Source: Urechis unicinctus
Lineage: Eukaryota; Annelida; Polychaeta; Xenopneusta; Urechidae
Assembly: GCA_034190875.2 (NCBI GenBank)
Contig: CM067358.1
Coordinates: forward strand, 46,356,327 to 46,420,326
Length of the DNA: 64,000 nt
Reading direction: 5' to 3'
Position numbers and translations under genes: made by a program. Of the stretch, positions 13,926-27,200 are shown piece by piece (position 1 is the first letter of the stretch; each line of letters opens with the position of its first letter). The notes under the pieces are model-generated. The model was given only the letters and a program-made list of their open reading frames with translations. It did not search any database and was not told the DNA's origin.

Positions 13926-14235
13926 AGTAATTCAGCGCTTGGGGTCTGCACTTTAGGTATGACTTATTAGCCTGAATTCGGGGGCCATAGGTGCTCTAAA
14001 ATCGTGGTAATCAGTTTATCATTGCTTGAAGTTTCGCGTTTTCTAGGTTGGCGCCACACGTTAAACGTATTACCAGATTTCAATAAGTTTGCGTGTTTTG
14101 CTCAACATATTCAACGGCAAAGTAATTCCGCTATGGGATGTGACTCATCCGCTTGTAACTTACTTACAGAGAACAACTGCCTGCAGACATATAATGCCTA
14201 ACGGTAATAGGGGCAATAGCATTGATATTGTTATG

Positions 14236-14312
14236 CAATATACATATATATAAATATATCTATATATATATATATAAAAAACAAAATACATTTATATATA
14301 TATATATATATT

Positions 14313-14348
<36 letters not shown>

Positions 14349-14377
14349 TATATATATATATATATATCTATATATAT

Positions 14378-14460
<83 letters not shown>
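14236..14460. repeat. (AT)n microsatellite
   Basis: Nearly pure (AT)n with a few interruptions (ctct, gata, aaaaaacaaaa). Confidence 0.95.
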
Positions 14461-14461
<1 letters not shown>

Positions 14462-15479
14462 CGAATAATTTGTTTTTGCGGCAAATCACAGCACGGCCCA
14501 GCTAAAGTAACTCACGGAATTGACGATGAGAATCAACACAAATATCATTAATTGAATGAAACCGATCGCTTCACACGAATGTGCTGCAATACAATTACAT
14601 AATCACTGTTCTATCATATCTACGAGGACTGACAAACGGATAATTCATTTAATAAGCCAAATGAAACAAATCTGCCAAGCATGCATAATGCAATAAAACA
14701 TTCTTCTCGTGCGCTTTTTAGGTTTTGCACGCACTTGTGGAAAGAAAGTTATCCCTTTATTAATTAAGTTGACGTAGCAGCTACACCTTACCGAGCGAAC
14801 CTAATTGATATCTATCTTCAATAAGAATTTCTAATCTTGTTTTTCAAGAGCCTTTACCATTTTTCCAATACTGAATAATATGACAGCAGTGTCTTTCGCT
14901 ATGTGCGCTCATGTTAATAAACGGTTTACCAACACAGACGGCGGTTCAATTGTTTATCTCATTGTGATTCAATACCAATGTCATTGTGTTATTATACACA
15001 AGATCGGTTTGTTGTACAAATGGTCTCGATGATTTATCATTTATAATGGTGCACCCAATAAAAGTATGGCGAAGCGAAATATTCTCGAACCCTTACGAAT
15101 CAAAACGTTTACTCGTTTTGCGATAAAGGCGGGAGTAGTTTGCGTGCCGTAATCCTAGCTGAGTAGCCCTGTTTGTAGTACCATTTATTGGACAAGGATT
15201 CGCTGTAGCCCTTCCCTATGGATTGTACTGTATGCTTTCCATGTTGTACGATACTAGCTCTTAAAATAGGTCATTACATTCATGCCAAATTACAAGTAGA
15301 GCGGGTTAATATTGATGTACTTAAAATGCGGATCGACCAAGACAACGACCATTTAAATTTTTTTTACTTTGTTATCCGAGTCATAGCTCTTATTTAAATG
15401 GCGCCACAGTAGTTGCTTCACCGACATGTTGTGACATCGATATGCACGATATGGCAAAATACAAATGTGCAGCAACATA
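14461..15479. other. No recognised feature
   Basis: About 1 kb of AT-rich sequence; no coding or repeat signal seen. Confidence 0.45.
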
Positions 15480-15780
15480 TTGCCACAAATGAATGCAAGT
15501 CACGCAGAATCACATTATGGTTTTGCTAAATGGAAAAGGGGACTGTAATGGAAAAAAGCTAAAATCATTACATTTCATTGCAAAACACGCTGATTGTATC
15601 CATCTTGGCAGATGTGCAGCAAAATTGGATAATTATGTCACGTAAGCAACGATCACCGAATCGCGGGCAAATGCCCGAAAAAGACGCCATCAACCCGTCT
15701 TCGATTGTAAAACATGCTTTTTATATCAAGCACTGGCAAATCCGGGGTTTTGCCAAATTGTGGTGATATATAAATCAGGC
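15480..15780 (+). repeat. Diverged third copy of the module D core
   Basis: Resembles 17,200-17,490 and 40,550-40,760. Shared landmarks in the same order are gcaaaacac followed by ctgattgt, a ggcagatg, an acgtaagcaa and a final aatc-cgggcaa/caggcaa type segment. The translated peptides share the short run QNTLIVS. The copy is much more diverged than D and D' are from each other. Confidence 0.6.
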
Positions 15781-16164
15781 CACAATTTTAGCATACCACA
15801 GTAAATTGCTGCTTTTGCCCAATTTAACCTGCTTTTAACTGTTTTTAAATTACAATATTGTCAACTCATCGCGCATCATGTATCTAAAAACAATTGAAAA
15901 TAAACCTTAACCAATATGTATTCGTCGTTGCTCGAAAGATGTATGTACCACCATCGTGGTTCTCGTACATATTATGCAAGACAAACTGCGCCTTTTAGAA
16001 ATTTGATCGGATTAACGCAATACATAACTCGCAGATGTAAACAGGCATTATAGCTGCAAACACAAAAATCGTGCACAGGTTTATGTCACATTACCTTGGA
16101 ACATTGACAAAATTAGGGCAAAGTGTAAAACAACATATGGTTAAGTAAACGATAAACCATTTAC
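15781..16164. other. No recognised feature
   Basis: AT-rich spacer between the diverged fragment and module D. Confidence 0.4.
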
Positions 16165-18950
16165 CTTCCTATACGTACGGCGGCTTTCTGCTTAGCTTAT
16201 TTCTTGTTAGCTAGCAACGCCTTCTTCTATTTGCCAGCATTAAATATGGCATGCCGCGTCTACTTTCAATGGGATCACAAGCAAAAAATCATCATGCAAT
16301 AACATTAAAACCATATCTTTAATTGACGGATTACTATTGGGCAATGCGAGGGTTTGCTAATCGTCTATTATGAAGAAAGCATGGCTATTGCTGCCAACTG
16401 ATTAACGTTAAAATAGGCAGACAATATATGAGCCAAAACGCAATCGATCACCACGATAGCCCATTATAAAAGCTTATTATATTATTTGCGATTAGAATTT
16501 TAATGACAAATAGGGCATTCGACCGGAAATGATACAAGTTTACGGATTAAGATTAGTCCTCTCATCCACTACACACATTTTATCAAGTTATTCTTGTGAA
16601 CCATATCTGTAAATCTATCATCTATAAATAATGTGAAGTTAATAAATAAATCTTATACTGTAAGTTCCCTAGCGTGATATGTTTGCACACATCACAAACA
16701 AGAGGTTAGAAAATCAAGGGTAACATAGTAATTGTGACGCTTGGTCAAATGTGCCCTTAACTAACGACGTATATTATTCTTCAATTTGTAATTAATGGGG
16801 TAGTGGCGATTCGTTTTTACTATAATAAGCACAATGAGTTAAATGTTAAGTAGCAATTTGATTGGACCTTTTTTTCTATAGTTAATTGGACTTCTTGTCG
16901 CCTTCTGCACACAATACAATAAAGTCACAATACAAAGTACTTCTGGATGCCGTTGACGTGCCGTAGATTTTTATCGACCAGGAAAATGGGCAAGTTATTG
17001 ATTCCTCATAATGTCAGAAAGTCATAAATCTAAAAATATACATTGCATTATGGCTAATACCTAATAGATGTGACTAAACAATCATAACCTATGTTTTAAG
17101 CAATACGACAGGTCCCATATGCCGATAAAACGACGATAGCGTTATTTTACTAAAACTCACAATTGAAGCCAGAAATTAGCGCTGCAACTTAAGAAGTCTA
17201 GTCACGTGAAAAGACATTACCAGCATGATTTACGATGCACAAAAATTGGGACTGGAATGGCGAAACCTAAAATCCTGGCACTTAATCGGCAAAACACACT
17301 GATTGTTTCCGCTTCGGCAGATGCGCTACAAAAAGACGATAAAGGGGTCCTGCCACGTAAGCAAAGATCATCCAATCTCAGGCAATTGCCAAAAATGACC
17401 CCTGATCTGACATTTTTAAGCATGCTCAGGATAGCAAACTACCCTTTCATATGTAGTTTTGTCCAATCTGGTGTGTTTTTGCCCAACTGACGACATAAAT
17501 CATTCGTGGCGCTGACTCTTTATTCGTATAGGTGCTGCCTTCGCACAATAAACATTTTACCTTCTTGCAAGTTCCACTGTGTAAAATATCGACATATATG
17601 AATGCCTTAGTGGCCTCCCGTGGATCCAAAATCCCCCTGCAAGGAATGGTTAGGCGATTCTTGTGTTATTGCGGTGGCTAACGTGGCTGATTCACGTCGA
17701 ATTGGTTTCCTTCAAATACTTAAGTGTGCTAACGAGAAGACAAACCGTCTTGTTATATTGGTAACTGCATTGCAAGCATGTAATATAAATTTGCATAGAT
17801 AACCGAAATATTTTACCAAAAAATTAAATTACCACCAATGCGAAGATAAACACCAACATAAATGGTACAAACAAGTATATTGTGCACATATACCGCTTGG
17901 CGTATGAAGTGATAAATGAAATTCATCTAGAACATTGACAGAGGGAAGGGTCTATAGACCCTCCCGCCTATGCGCACTACAGTTCTGTTGGTCACCTTTC
18001 CCTTTGCCAGCATTTACGAGACAATACCTGCAAACGATTATCACCCCGTAAACGTGTAAATATAGATTATGGGGACAGATGCAAATAGAACAATGTGTGC
18101 ATTCATTTCTTTTGAAGATTCATCATCGTAATATGCAGGTTATCATTATGAACATATTTCCCAGCATTCTGTGCCTTTGCGTTCAACCGCATACTTCCGA
18201 TCGCTACGAGAAATAAATGTTTAGAGCAATACATTGCATCAGAAATGTATCCTTGTTCCACAATGATGCTTTAGCCAAGTGGTATGATTGCCATGCGTCA
18301 CGTAGATTCCGAAAACAAATATGCTTAGATTGCATCAACGAAAACAACTAACGGCTGTTTTGCTTTCATCCAGGCAGACGAGTTATGTGAAAAAACCTCA
18401 CTGCTCACTGTTTGCACACGATAAAGCAGAGCAACCCATTGTTAAATTGCATATACTGGTTCTGCAGCTGTATACCGATCTGAGAGTTTCTGATATATTT
18501 CGGATGGTGCACTCAAAAGCCCTGAGGGGATGGCACTAAGCCCGGTGACACAATTAAAGTAATCGTTCATAGACAATTTTTACTATTGTTTTCTTTCAGA
18601 AATTGTGATCTATAGGCATAAGCACTAATAGCATATAGATACTTTCTGTGGTGATGTAACCAGCGATTCACTGTTGGGGAAATACTGCCATAACTGTCGC
18701 GTCATATGAATTTGATGCAACGCCATGTAACTAGCACCCAAAGACAAGACCATTCATCACAGCGCTTAATATATGTCAGAGGAAAACCTCATGCTGTGGA
18801 ACAGCAGTACGTAGATATAATGTGCAAGATGAAGAAGTGTCCAGATATGTTGCATAAGCTTTGCTGGAGGGGGATAGTGAATTTAATTTATGCTATATTT
18901 TTCGTGTTTGCGGTAATGAACGTTTACGCAATAGCACATGCATTGTACAC
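16165..18950 (+). repeat. Repeat module D, copy 1
   Basis: High-identity direct copy of about 38,962-42,372. Long near-identical runs include ggcaaaacacactgattgtt (about 17,288 and 40,636), ggtggctaacgtggctga (about 17,672 and 41,013) and gtaaacgtgtaaatatagat (about 18,048 and 41,478). Relative to D', this copy lacks about 570 bp (39,168-39,736 in D') and about 90 bp near 41,062-41,150. Homology ends at about 18,950, at the point where D' enters an (AT)n tract. No coding function is evident, but see the shared open frame at 18,321-18,539. Confidence 0.9.
18321..18539 (+). other. Open frame shared by both copies of module D (unrecognised)
   Basis: A 72-codon frame ending in the peptide ALRGWH. 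The corresponding frame in D' (41,527-41,979, 150 codons) ends identically. Over the last 60 or so codons the two differ by about five silent and about seven amino-acid-changing substitutions, plus a 15-nt length difference that keeps the frame. Upstream of this part copy 1 has lost the longer frame through deletions. No known domain is recognised and there is no visible promoter. It may be the remnant of a small coding region or chance. Confidence 0.25.
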
Positions 18951-19559
18951 AAGGTCCTCAGTATATTCCCTTAGTTTGTCTCACGAAGTCCAACAGACGT
19001 CATCGTTCGTGAGCATATACCATTATAGCTGATAAAGATAACTCTGCTCTGATTGTCCACGATAGTACCTAACTTACTAGTCTTAAACTCTACACAAGCA
19101 TGTTACTCTGGCCCCATCAAGATAAGCACCTACGTCTGGTCTACCTTAAACTATATATATATATATGTATATGTACCCTTACATATTCCTGGTAGCTACT
19201 TGTCGAACTGTGGAACAATTTGTTAGCTATCTTGAATCATATTCACTCCATTATGGAAGGGAAAAAAACGCATGTATAGTTTGGACGAGACCATATTTCG
19301 ACTATGATCTTTTTAAGGATCCCTCGGTGCGGTAGATTTTCTGGCCATTGTTAAGATCATTTGCACTTGATTGGTCGGAATCTATAATTGTTAGTGAACG
19401 ATTAGATTTGTATACGATTGTGTGGTATATTTTCCATGTCCATGGAGACATCCAGTTGTGTGACCTATTGTCATCAATATCGATTTAAGCCAATCAAAAT
19501 ACTAGTAGTTTGGGTGTTTTTGAAATGATTTAACCAGGTTTGTGTGTCGATTGTTCGCG
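18951..19559. other. No recognised feature
   Basis: Spacer between modules D and A'. It contains a small (AT)n stretch at about 19,152-19,176 and nothing else recognisable. Confidence 0.45.
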
Positions 19560-22265
19560 TGACATTTAAGCTCACAGGATAACAGTTTCGACATTGTGTG
19601 GGATACCGGGAGCACTATGGATATGTTTGTGGTCCTTTCTCTGATGTTTAAGAAGGTTGATGGGCAAGTTCCCTAAGCCGTTAATAATCTGCGGTCTCTA
19701 ATCGGCATTTTGCAAATATCCGTGCACAAAGGCATTGTAACGGGTCAGGTGTCACGTATGTTTCGAAGACATATTGAGAATTATAGGCCAAGGAGGAACT
19801 AAACTATAAACACAGGTAATGAAGGTTTGTTAAAACGAGGCCATGTGTGTCAATGGCCTAAGTCAAGAATATTCCTATCCAAAAGTACCTGAATTTTATT
19901 TTGAAGAATCCAATCTGTGTATATACTTGTTTACGCACGTAGTGCATGCTGCAATCTCTTATTGACAACTCCATCAAATGCACGCAAGAAATCATTAGGA
20001 AATAGAAGAAAACGTACAAACCTTGCGGCACAGAATTATTGTTATTTAATCAAATCAATGAATCCTGCGATAGCTGATGGCAAAATGGTTTGATGTTTTA
20101 ACGCATATGAACCAAGATAGAGAATTGTTTTGCTGGTTTCGGTTGACAAACAATCCATTGTGGAAAAATGACAATTATGGTTCACGCATGTGTAACGATT
20201 AACACGACATACCCGATAAACACGTTATTTATTATAACGTCCATTGCACAATAGTGTGATACTTGACTTGGTCATCTTTGTCCTTCCTTTACATATATAA
20301 AGTGTATAATAGCACGGCGGTATGAGTGAGGGCTGACACCGTTAGGGGTTAGGAATTGCAGTGTGGTTTTTGAGTCCTGGTGTAACGGAGAGACCGATGA
20401 CAGACATAAACTCTCCTTATATACGTCTGTAGATGACGCAAGTGTGGGCATGGGTGGCGAATTCTGTAGCTTTGCAATTTCTTTGTGTTAGGCTTTCTTT
20501 CAGAGCAGCTAGTATAACTTTCTTTGTATTATTACGTCACTCTATGGTATTCTTTTTGCGACAGTAAAGGGGCAGATGTTCATATAAGCTGCATTTTATA
20601 TGGCAGTACAGGAATGTACCATTAAATTCCAGCAAACATATTTTATGACTCTAAGGAATGAAACCGGGTTGATAGATATTGTTGTGAGAATTATTTCATG
20701 GCAATCTAATTTTTTTACAACGATAGATTTGTTCCTAATTCTTGGACATATATGAGTTGGTGCGTGAATGATTGTTCCACGTGGCGCTGTTTTCTGTTAT
20801 TTAGATATTTACGCATACAATAAGCTGTCGCTCGTTTTCATTATGAATCCATGCAGTTGTTCACGATTCGTATTGTCATCTTTCAACAACAGAGTTAGTG
20901 TGAACAAACTACCAACGCCGTTTTTAATAATTGAGCTTCTGATATTGATACATAATGTTGCGTTACACTAGTTCATCAACAAACAACTCCTGTCGTAATT
21001 AGGCATAACCAGTTTTATTTTTTTAATAGTTAAGCTAGCTTCGGATGATACATAATGGTGCGTTTTACTCATCCATCAACAAATAACTCCCGCAGTAATA
21101 AGGAATAACGAGAATTAGATGTTCTTGTAATCGCCATTGATCGACTCATCAGCTGCATTCAAAGTAATGTTCGTTGATTTCATTGGTGCTTCTAACGCTA
21201 AGCCTACTAATTTCACATTTGTGAGTGATACCAAGACTTATCGACCACTACTAACTTTGGTCATGCAACTATTATGTCCGCATATTAGGAAGCTGATATC
21301 TAAAAGCACATTGAGATGCCAGACGAATTGTAAACGGTCGCACAGAAAACAGGAAGCAAACAACAAAAGTTAATCTCGTCCTAAATCAGGTATTCATTCA
21401 TTAGGAAACTTATGCTTTCCATATAAAAAAGGCCGACTAATCGGATCACAATTCACTAGTTTGCTGTGAATACCAGTGTTTCTGTTTAATATATAGCGTG
21501 GGTTAATAGGGATAATGGAAGGAATGATAAGTTGATGCATTCGGAACAAAAACGGCTGTCAGCGTCCAAGGTTCGTAGACAAAGCCAGATATATTTGGAT
21601 TCATGACTTGCTTAATTTATCGTGACAATTAATGACAGGAAAACACTCTAAACTCATTGTTCTGTTTCAGTATGTAATTTTCTACAAGCGAGGAACTTGC
21701 CGTTCCAATCAAGTAATCATAAGCAAGGTCATTGGAGGCATCGAGTTAACACAATGCGGACCGATAATTTTCTATGATATTCATGGTCTATTTCTAGATA
21801 GACAATTGATACACATTATAGAAGGACGACTGATAATCATTCTAGGTAATTGGTGAGGATTTGCTTAGTGTTTTGCTGAGATCACGAGCAATTATACGAT
21901 ACAATGAAAATTAGTAGTCACGATTTGCAAAATTACCTGCACCTTTCGTGATTATCTCATACACCACTCGTATAGGTGACCAAGGATCCGCCACTGCCAC
22001 AAGTAAACGAGAGGCGAAGGATGGCCCCACAGGTTGATACATTCTACTGATGGGACGAAATGCTAGGGTGCACTACGTTGTAAATTTATAATTCAGACTG
22101 GGACTTAAAGCTAACAATAAAACTTAGGTAATGCATACCGTAACTGTAGGCTTCACATGTCATGTGATTGGCTGGTTCATTTCTTGCAACAAAAGCGTCA
22201 ATGAATCTGTACAACTGAACAAGCATTTGCATGTTATATTGCAGACTGACATCGCGAGTATGGAT
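19560..22265 (+). repeat. Repeat module A, copy 2 (A')
   Basis: Diverged direct copy of 1-3,560, with the same order of landmarks and the same right end just before an AT microsatellite. It is shorter because it lacks several segments of copy 1. It also has its own short internal repetition: the aactcc-taataagg segment with ataccg/aacgag occurs near 20,985 and again near 21,085. Confidence 0.8.
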
Positions 22266-22269
22266 TATT

Positions 22270-22809
22270 CATAGTTAATATATATATAAATATATTTATA
22301 AATAATATATATATATATAATTTTTTAAGCGTATAAATATATATTTACATATATATGTATGTATATATATAAATATATATGTATAATTATATATTAATAT
22401 ATATACACATATATATATATAAATTTATATATATATACATATCCATATATATATATATAATTATATATTAATATATATATACATATAGATATATATATAT
22501 ATTTATATACATATACATATATATATATGTATATATGTATATATATACATATATAATTATGCATATTTATATATGTATATATATATGTATGTATATATGT
22601 ATACATATAAATATATATAGATGTATACGTGTATCTGAATAATTATAAACATATTTGTAATTTATATATAAAAAAATATATGTATACATATATACATATA
22701 TAAATATATACATAGATATTTATATACATATATATATGTATACATATTTATATACTTTCCTATTTATATATATAGAGATATTATATATATATGAATATAT
22801 ATATATTAT

Positions 22810-22846
<37 letters not shown>

Positions 22847-22945
22847 GTAAAAATATATATACATCTATATGTATATATATATGTTCATATATATACATAA
22901 ATATATAAATATATATATATATATATATAAATTTTTTACTTATTA
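22270..22945. repeat. Long AT-rich degenerate microsatellite
   Basis: About 675 bp of (AT)n, (TATG)n and (TACA)n type repeats. It corresponds in position to the tract that follows module A copy 1 but is over twice as long. Tyr/Ile-rich open frames in it are artefacts. Confidence 0.95.
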
Positions 22946-23039
22946 GGTTTCAGCAGATAGAAAATGTAATAAGCAATGTGCGAAAACCAATCATAGAATA
23001 CTCTGAGCGGGCGATATTGCAGCATTGTAACCGTCTATG

Positions 23040-24235
23040 TATAATAGTTGGTCCTGTTGCATGAAACGGCTGGCACTCGACCCCAGCCGAATGGACCGTA
23101 ACTGCGTCCACGATTTAAGTATGAGCGACCCAATGCCAACATGGCTCATGCGTTATTTATCTAGTCCTAATTAACACATGTTTGTTCATAATCCTCGTTT
23201 TGATAGTGATCCGAAAATGATTTGGTCTTTTTCGTCAGGTAATGCATTGAATTCACTTTTGCATGATGAAATATAAACGCTATCATCAGCGGTAATCCGA
23301 AACTTAATTGGTCTGCGATCGTCGACATAGATCGACGGTAAATGCAATACTCCATATGGCCCTAACCTACCTATCTACAGATGGAAAGCATGATTGGCTG
23401 TATTTATATTTTAAAATTAGAACGCTGCTGCGCTTTTGCACGTGACGACATTCACGGGCCCCTTAGAATCCATACATAGGTTTGTAATACCTTCTTTCAA
23501 GTCAACTATTCGATGGCGCAGACATGAGCCGCGGGCACAGCAGAAACAATAATTGATGCCTATGTAAAATATGACAGCGTAGCATCCTACTGGGGCTCAC
23601 ATACATCCGACCACATACTCCTTAATATTCCCATATGCCATTTGCCACAATAAATGCGGAACAAAAGTGTTGGTCATCCTCTAGATAACATATCCCATCC
23701 TGTCGGATTCGAAGCGATGTTTTGGTTGGGACGTATATAAGAGTGGCATATAGATAACAGGTAGAGTAGAAGAAACATGCTAAGCTACCAATTACACAGA
23801 GAGGTTCGTTTTAGTTGTAATCTTTAAATCTACGGGCTATTTGCTCATAGGTGTAGCAAAACAGCAAAAATATTTACCCAAGTCTGCGACGGAATATTAG
23901 TCGCCGCGAGCAGGTGAGCGTTTTAGAGCAATCACTCAACGAGGGTAGTGTAAGAGCAAATTAACCAGATTAATTTCCGTATTTCCGATCTGGGTTTTTG
24001 CTAACGCCAATCAATGCAAAACAATTACGTCGAACAAAACCATGTGGATAATATGAGAAGCTGACAATAAGTTAAAATAACTGTAACCTCCTGGATATCG
24101 ACGATCGGTGAGCTACGACGACTCGTGAGCTGAATAACATTGCCGAATAGAACCCACTTACCTTGACAACAACTTCATGGCCATCAAGCACCGTCAGCGT
24201 TGTATTACCAGTTTAGCGTGTAATATGAAAAATTA
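23040..24235 (+). repeat. Repeat module E, copy 1
   Basis: Direct copy of about 44,420-45,652. The right 250 bp (from about 23,985) are almost identical to 45,398-45,650, for example atcgacgatcggtgagctac. E' carries 17 extra bases (about 45,560-45,576) after aataacattg. The left part is more diverged and has small deletions on both sides. Confidence 0.9.
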
Positions 24236-27200
24236 TTCGGGACCTCCACGGTTGTTGACCGCTTCCAATATTCAACGATCAGAAACATGGCTGTTACATA
24301 TCGAATCACAACGTACCACGCAAGTTGTAATTATTTACTAACGTGACCTCCTCCGGATAATCGGAGCTTTTGTTCTCAGAGTGGATGCAATAAACAATGC
24401 CTAGCAAAGCTGGTCGTTTATATCCCAACGAACTATATATGTCTTGGTCAACAACAAAATGTAGATAGACCGTATCTCTCTTACTACGATAACGTGATTA
24501 TATGCAGTGTGGAAACGTAAGACAATTTAATTATATTTCTGGGTGTGCAGTTCTGACATTGGTCTAGGTGGTCACTCGTCTGGACTGTTATGCTGTAAAT
24601 TCATGTTATACTGTCATATCCCGTATGGACCACAATGTGTATCCTTCATATTCACTGAAACGCAAGTGTTGAGTGCCAGAATAAACCACAATGTTATATT
24701 AATCATTTTACCGTCAAAGCTGATGTTAAATTGACAAGAGCATGCTATTCAATTATGTGTAATATTTTACTTCTCAACCTTACTTTGGCCTAATAACCTC
24801 AGAGCAATCTTATGCAATGTTTCTGACAAGTTCATCAATCTCCATCTATGAAGGCTGTGAATACTATACCACGAGGAATACTACTATTTACTCTGATCCA
24901 ATATCGACTTAACCAACGTTGAGAAATCGTAGCCGTTCGGAAGGCAACCCTGATGTTCAAGCCCACGCCATTCGCCTGAAACGTGACGATTACGCTTAGA
25001 TTGTTGGTACATTGCAAAGAAGCACCACTCTCCAATCTGTACCGCTTATATCTTTCTAAGGGGTCAGACATTAAGATACGCTGATGATTTGTAGATTAAG
25101 CCAAAACGATAAGTGCGCAAAGCGTGCATTAATACACCTCCGGTTACTCAATTAGTCGAATGGAATTGCGTCCCATTGATTCACCAAGCTCTCATTTTCA
25201 GGGATAACCTATAACAGATGAGAACAGATTGAACTGGAATCGAGAAGTTGTTTGATTGGGGTAAGGCCACGATTGTTTGCCACGCTTGTTTGCAAAGCTG
25301 AATCGTTTTGATCTTATCAATGAGAAAGAGATATCATGTCTCGTACCTGGTGGGTGATGAGGAATGCAATACATAGAAAACGCTTCAAAAGCGGCATCAC
25401 CTACTGGATAGCAATTGGTCAAATCCTAAAAACCATTTACGAACCCTGCATCTGCGATGTATGATCGACTCTATATATTTGAGCTCGAAGTTCGGGATGT
25501 TTATTAAAAGCGGATTGTATTCAGATACATATTTCTTATCCGCTCATGACACATATGATTTAGCTCTCATGCTAACCGTGACATTGAAACAGAAGAAAGA
25601 TAGTTATACAATGCGAACGTAAATAAAGCCCATGATTTTAAGATCGTTGCCATAGAGCAATTTCAGTTTGTCTGGCTTAGTTAAGGTCCCTTGGGAATCC
25701 AGATTGATTTCTACCCCACTCTGTATGACCGATACCGTAGACGACTAAAATATTGCCTGTATTTTTCGGGTGGATTTTGTAATGTATTGAAATGGCTTGT
25801 ATGAATATACCATGAATCAATTAAAATGACCACGCCCTGTGAGAACACATAATTGTTTATGGGGGCTCACAACCCCGACAAGAGCAATGTTTCTTGAGCC
25901 ATGTTTTTTCGATACATTACATTGCGTGCCTTTTGTGTGAATCGATTACGGTCCAGTAGACACCGTTTGAGGAATTATATTGAGCAACAACATTCCGCTG
26001 GTTTTATTTATTCAATGGAATGTGGCCTGAAACAAGATTTTAATACGTTGTTTTGAGTCTATATGATTTTGGGAATTTTATCAGCAGCCAAGCCAAAACT
26101 TAGAGAATCTATAAACAATGGATAACATTATTAAGCCCCCATATTGTGCATTGTATTTAATGCCAGCTTGACAGGATGAAGACAAGAATGCATGGAATGG
26201 ATTTTCTGTGCAAATAACTAGTAAGAATAAGCAAGCAATCATCATGGTGCCAAAGTTTGTGCCAGAGCCTGTTCACTTGGAAATGCGCTATCAACCACAA
26301 TGACGGGTGCTAAAGTAATCTAGGTCAGGGATCTTTAGTAATCGGATGACGTAACAGATGCCTTTTCGTCTATGATTTGATCTCTTGACGAATTTTCTAC
26401 TCATCATAAGCCAATTAATATTTAGACTTTGAGACTGTATCTTGTTGTAAACAATGCATCGACAGTAAAATGTAGGAATGCAAGGTGTTAACATTTACCG
26501 GTCATGTGTATTTGACTGTGATGCTGCTTGTATATGGCCATGACTCGAACTAATAGGAAATAACTCCTCTCTGTGCAGGGCTATATAATTTATCATTTGA
26601 GGAATCGACGTAGCTTTCTTAATATTAGAATTGTTCTCCTTCCCGAACTCAAGACTGGAACCTTCAAAGATAATCAGCATAATTAGATGCTGTGGCATTC
26701 TTACTGTATTCGCCCTTGTCAGCTATATGACTTTTGTTAATGACCCAAATGAGCATACAAAGATATAATTCATATCATTCAATGGCAGGTACATATGCCT
26801 CCTTTTATTGAGGATGCACATTCAAAACAGCACTTATTTGCACAACATTCCATTTCTTTTTAACGTAGTTTCTCGTTTGAAGCTGGTTAAGCATGGGATC
26901 CCATTAATGGCAACGTCTCTGGACATACAGCAGACCCCAAATTCATTTATTTTCAAAATTCGCAAGGCTTTGTAATATACTCGAATGTTTTTTTTAGTGA
27001 TCTCATTCAGCACATTAACCGTCGTCTATCAGCAACGCCTAGAAGAACCGCGGTTTTCTTTAAAATGTGCATAGCCTGCTCGGCAATGTTTTCTTCTGAG
27101 AATGATTGTATCGATTCAGCTGCCATTAAAGTTGCCGCAAAAAATATCGTGCTAAAAATGTCTTTTTGTTCAATGACTGATATTACCGACAGATTCTACG

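Noticed and set aside
13688..13951. 87-codon minus-strand frame with a Gly run
   Set aside because: It coincides with the MITE-like element; the Gly run comes from the poly-C stretch.
17206..17490. 94-codon frame repeated at 40,554-40,766 as a possible gene
   Set aside because: The two copies differ mostly by changing substitutions, end at different points, and lie in a repeat whose third copy (15.5 kb) is not conserved as protein.
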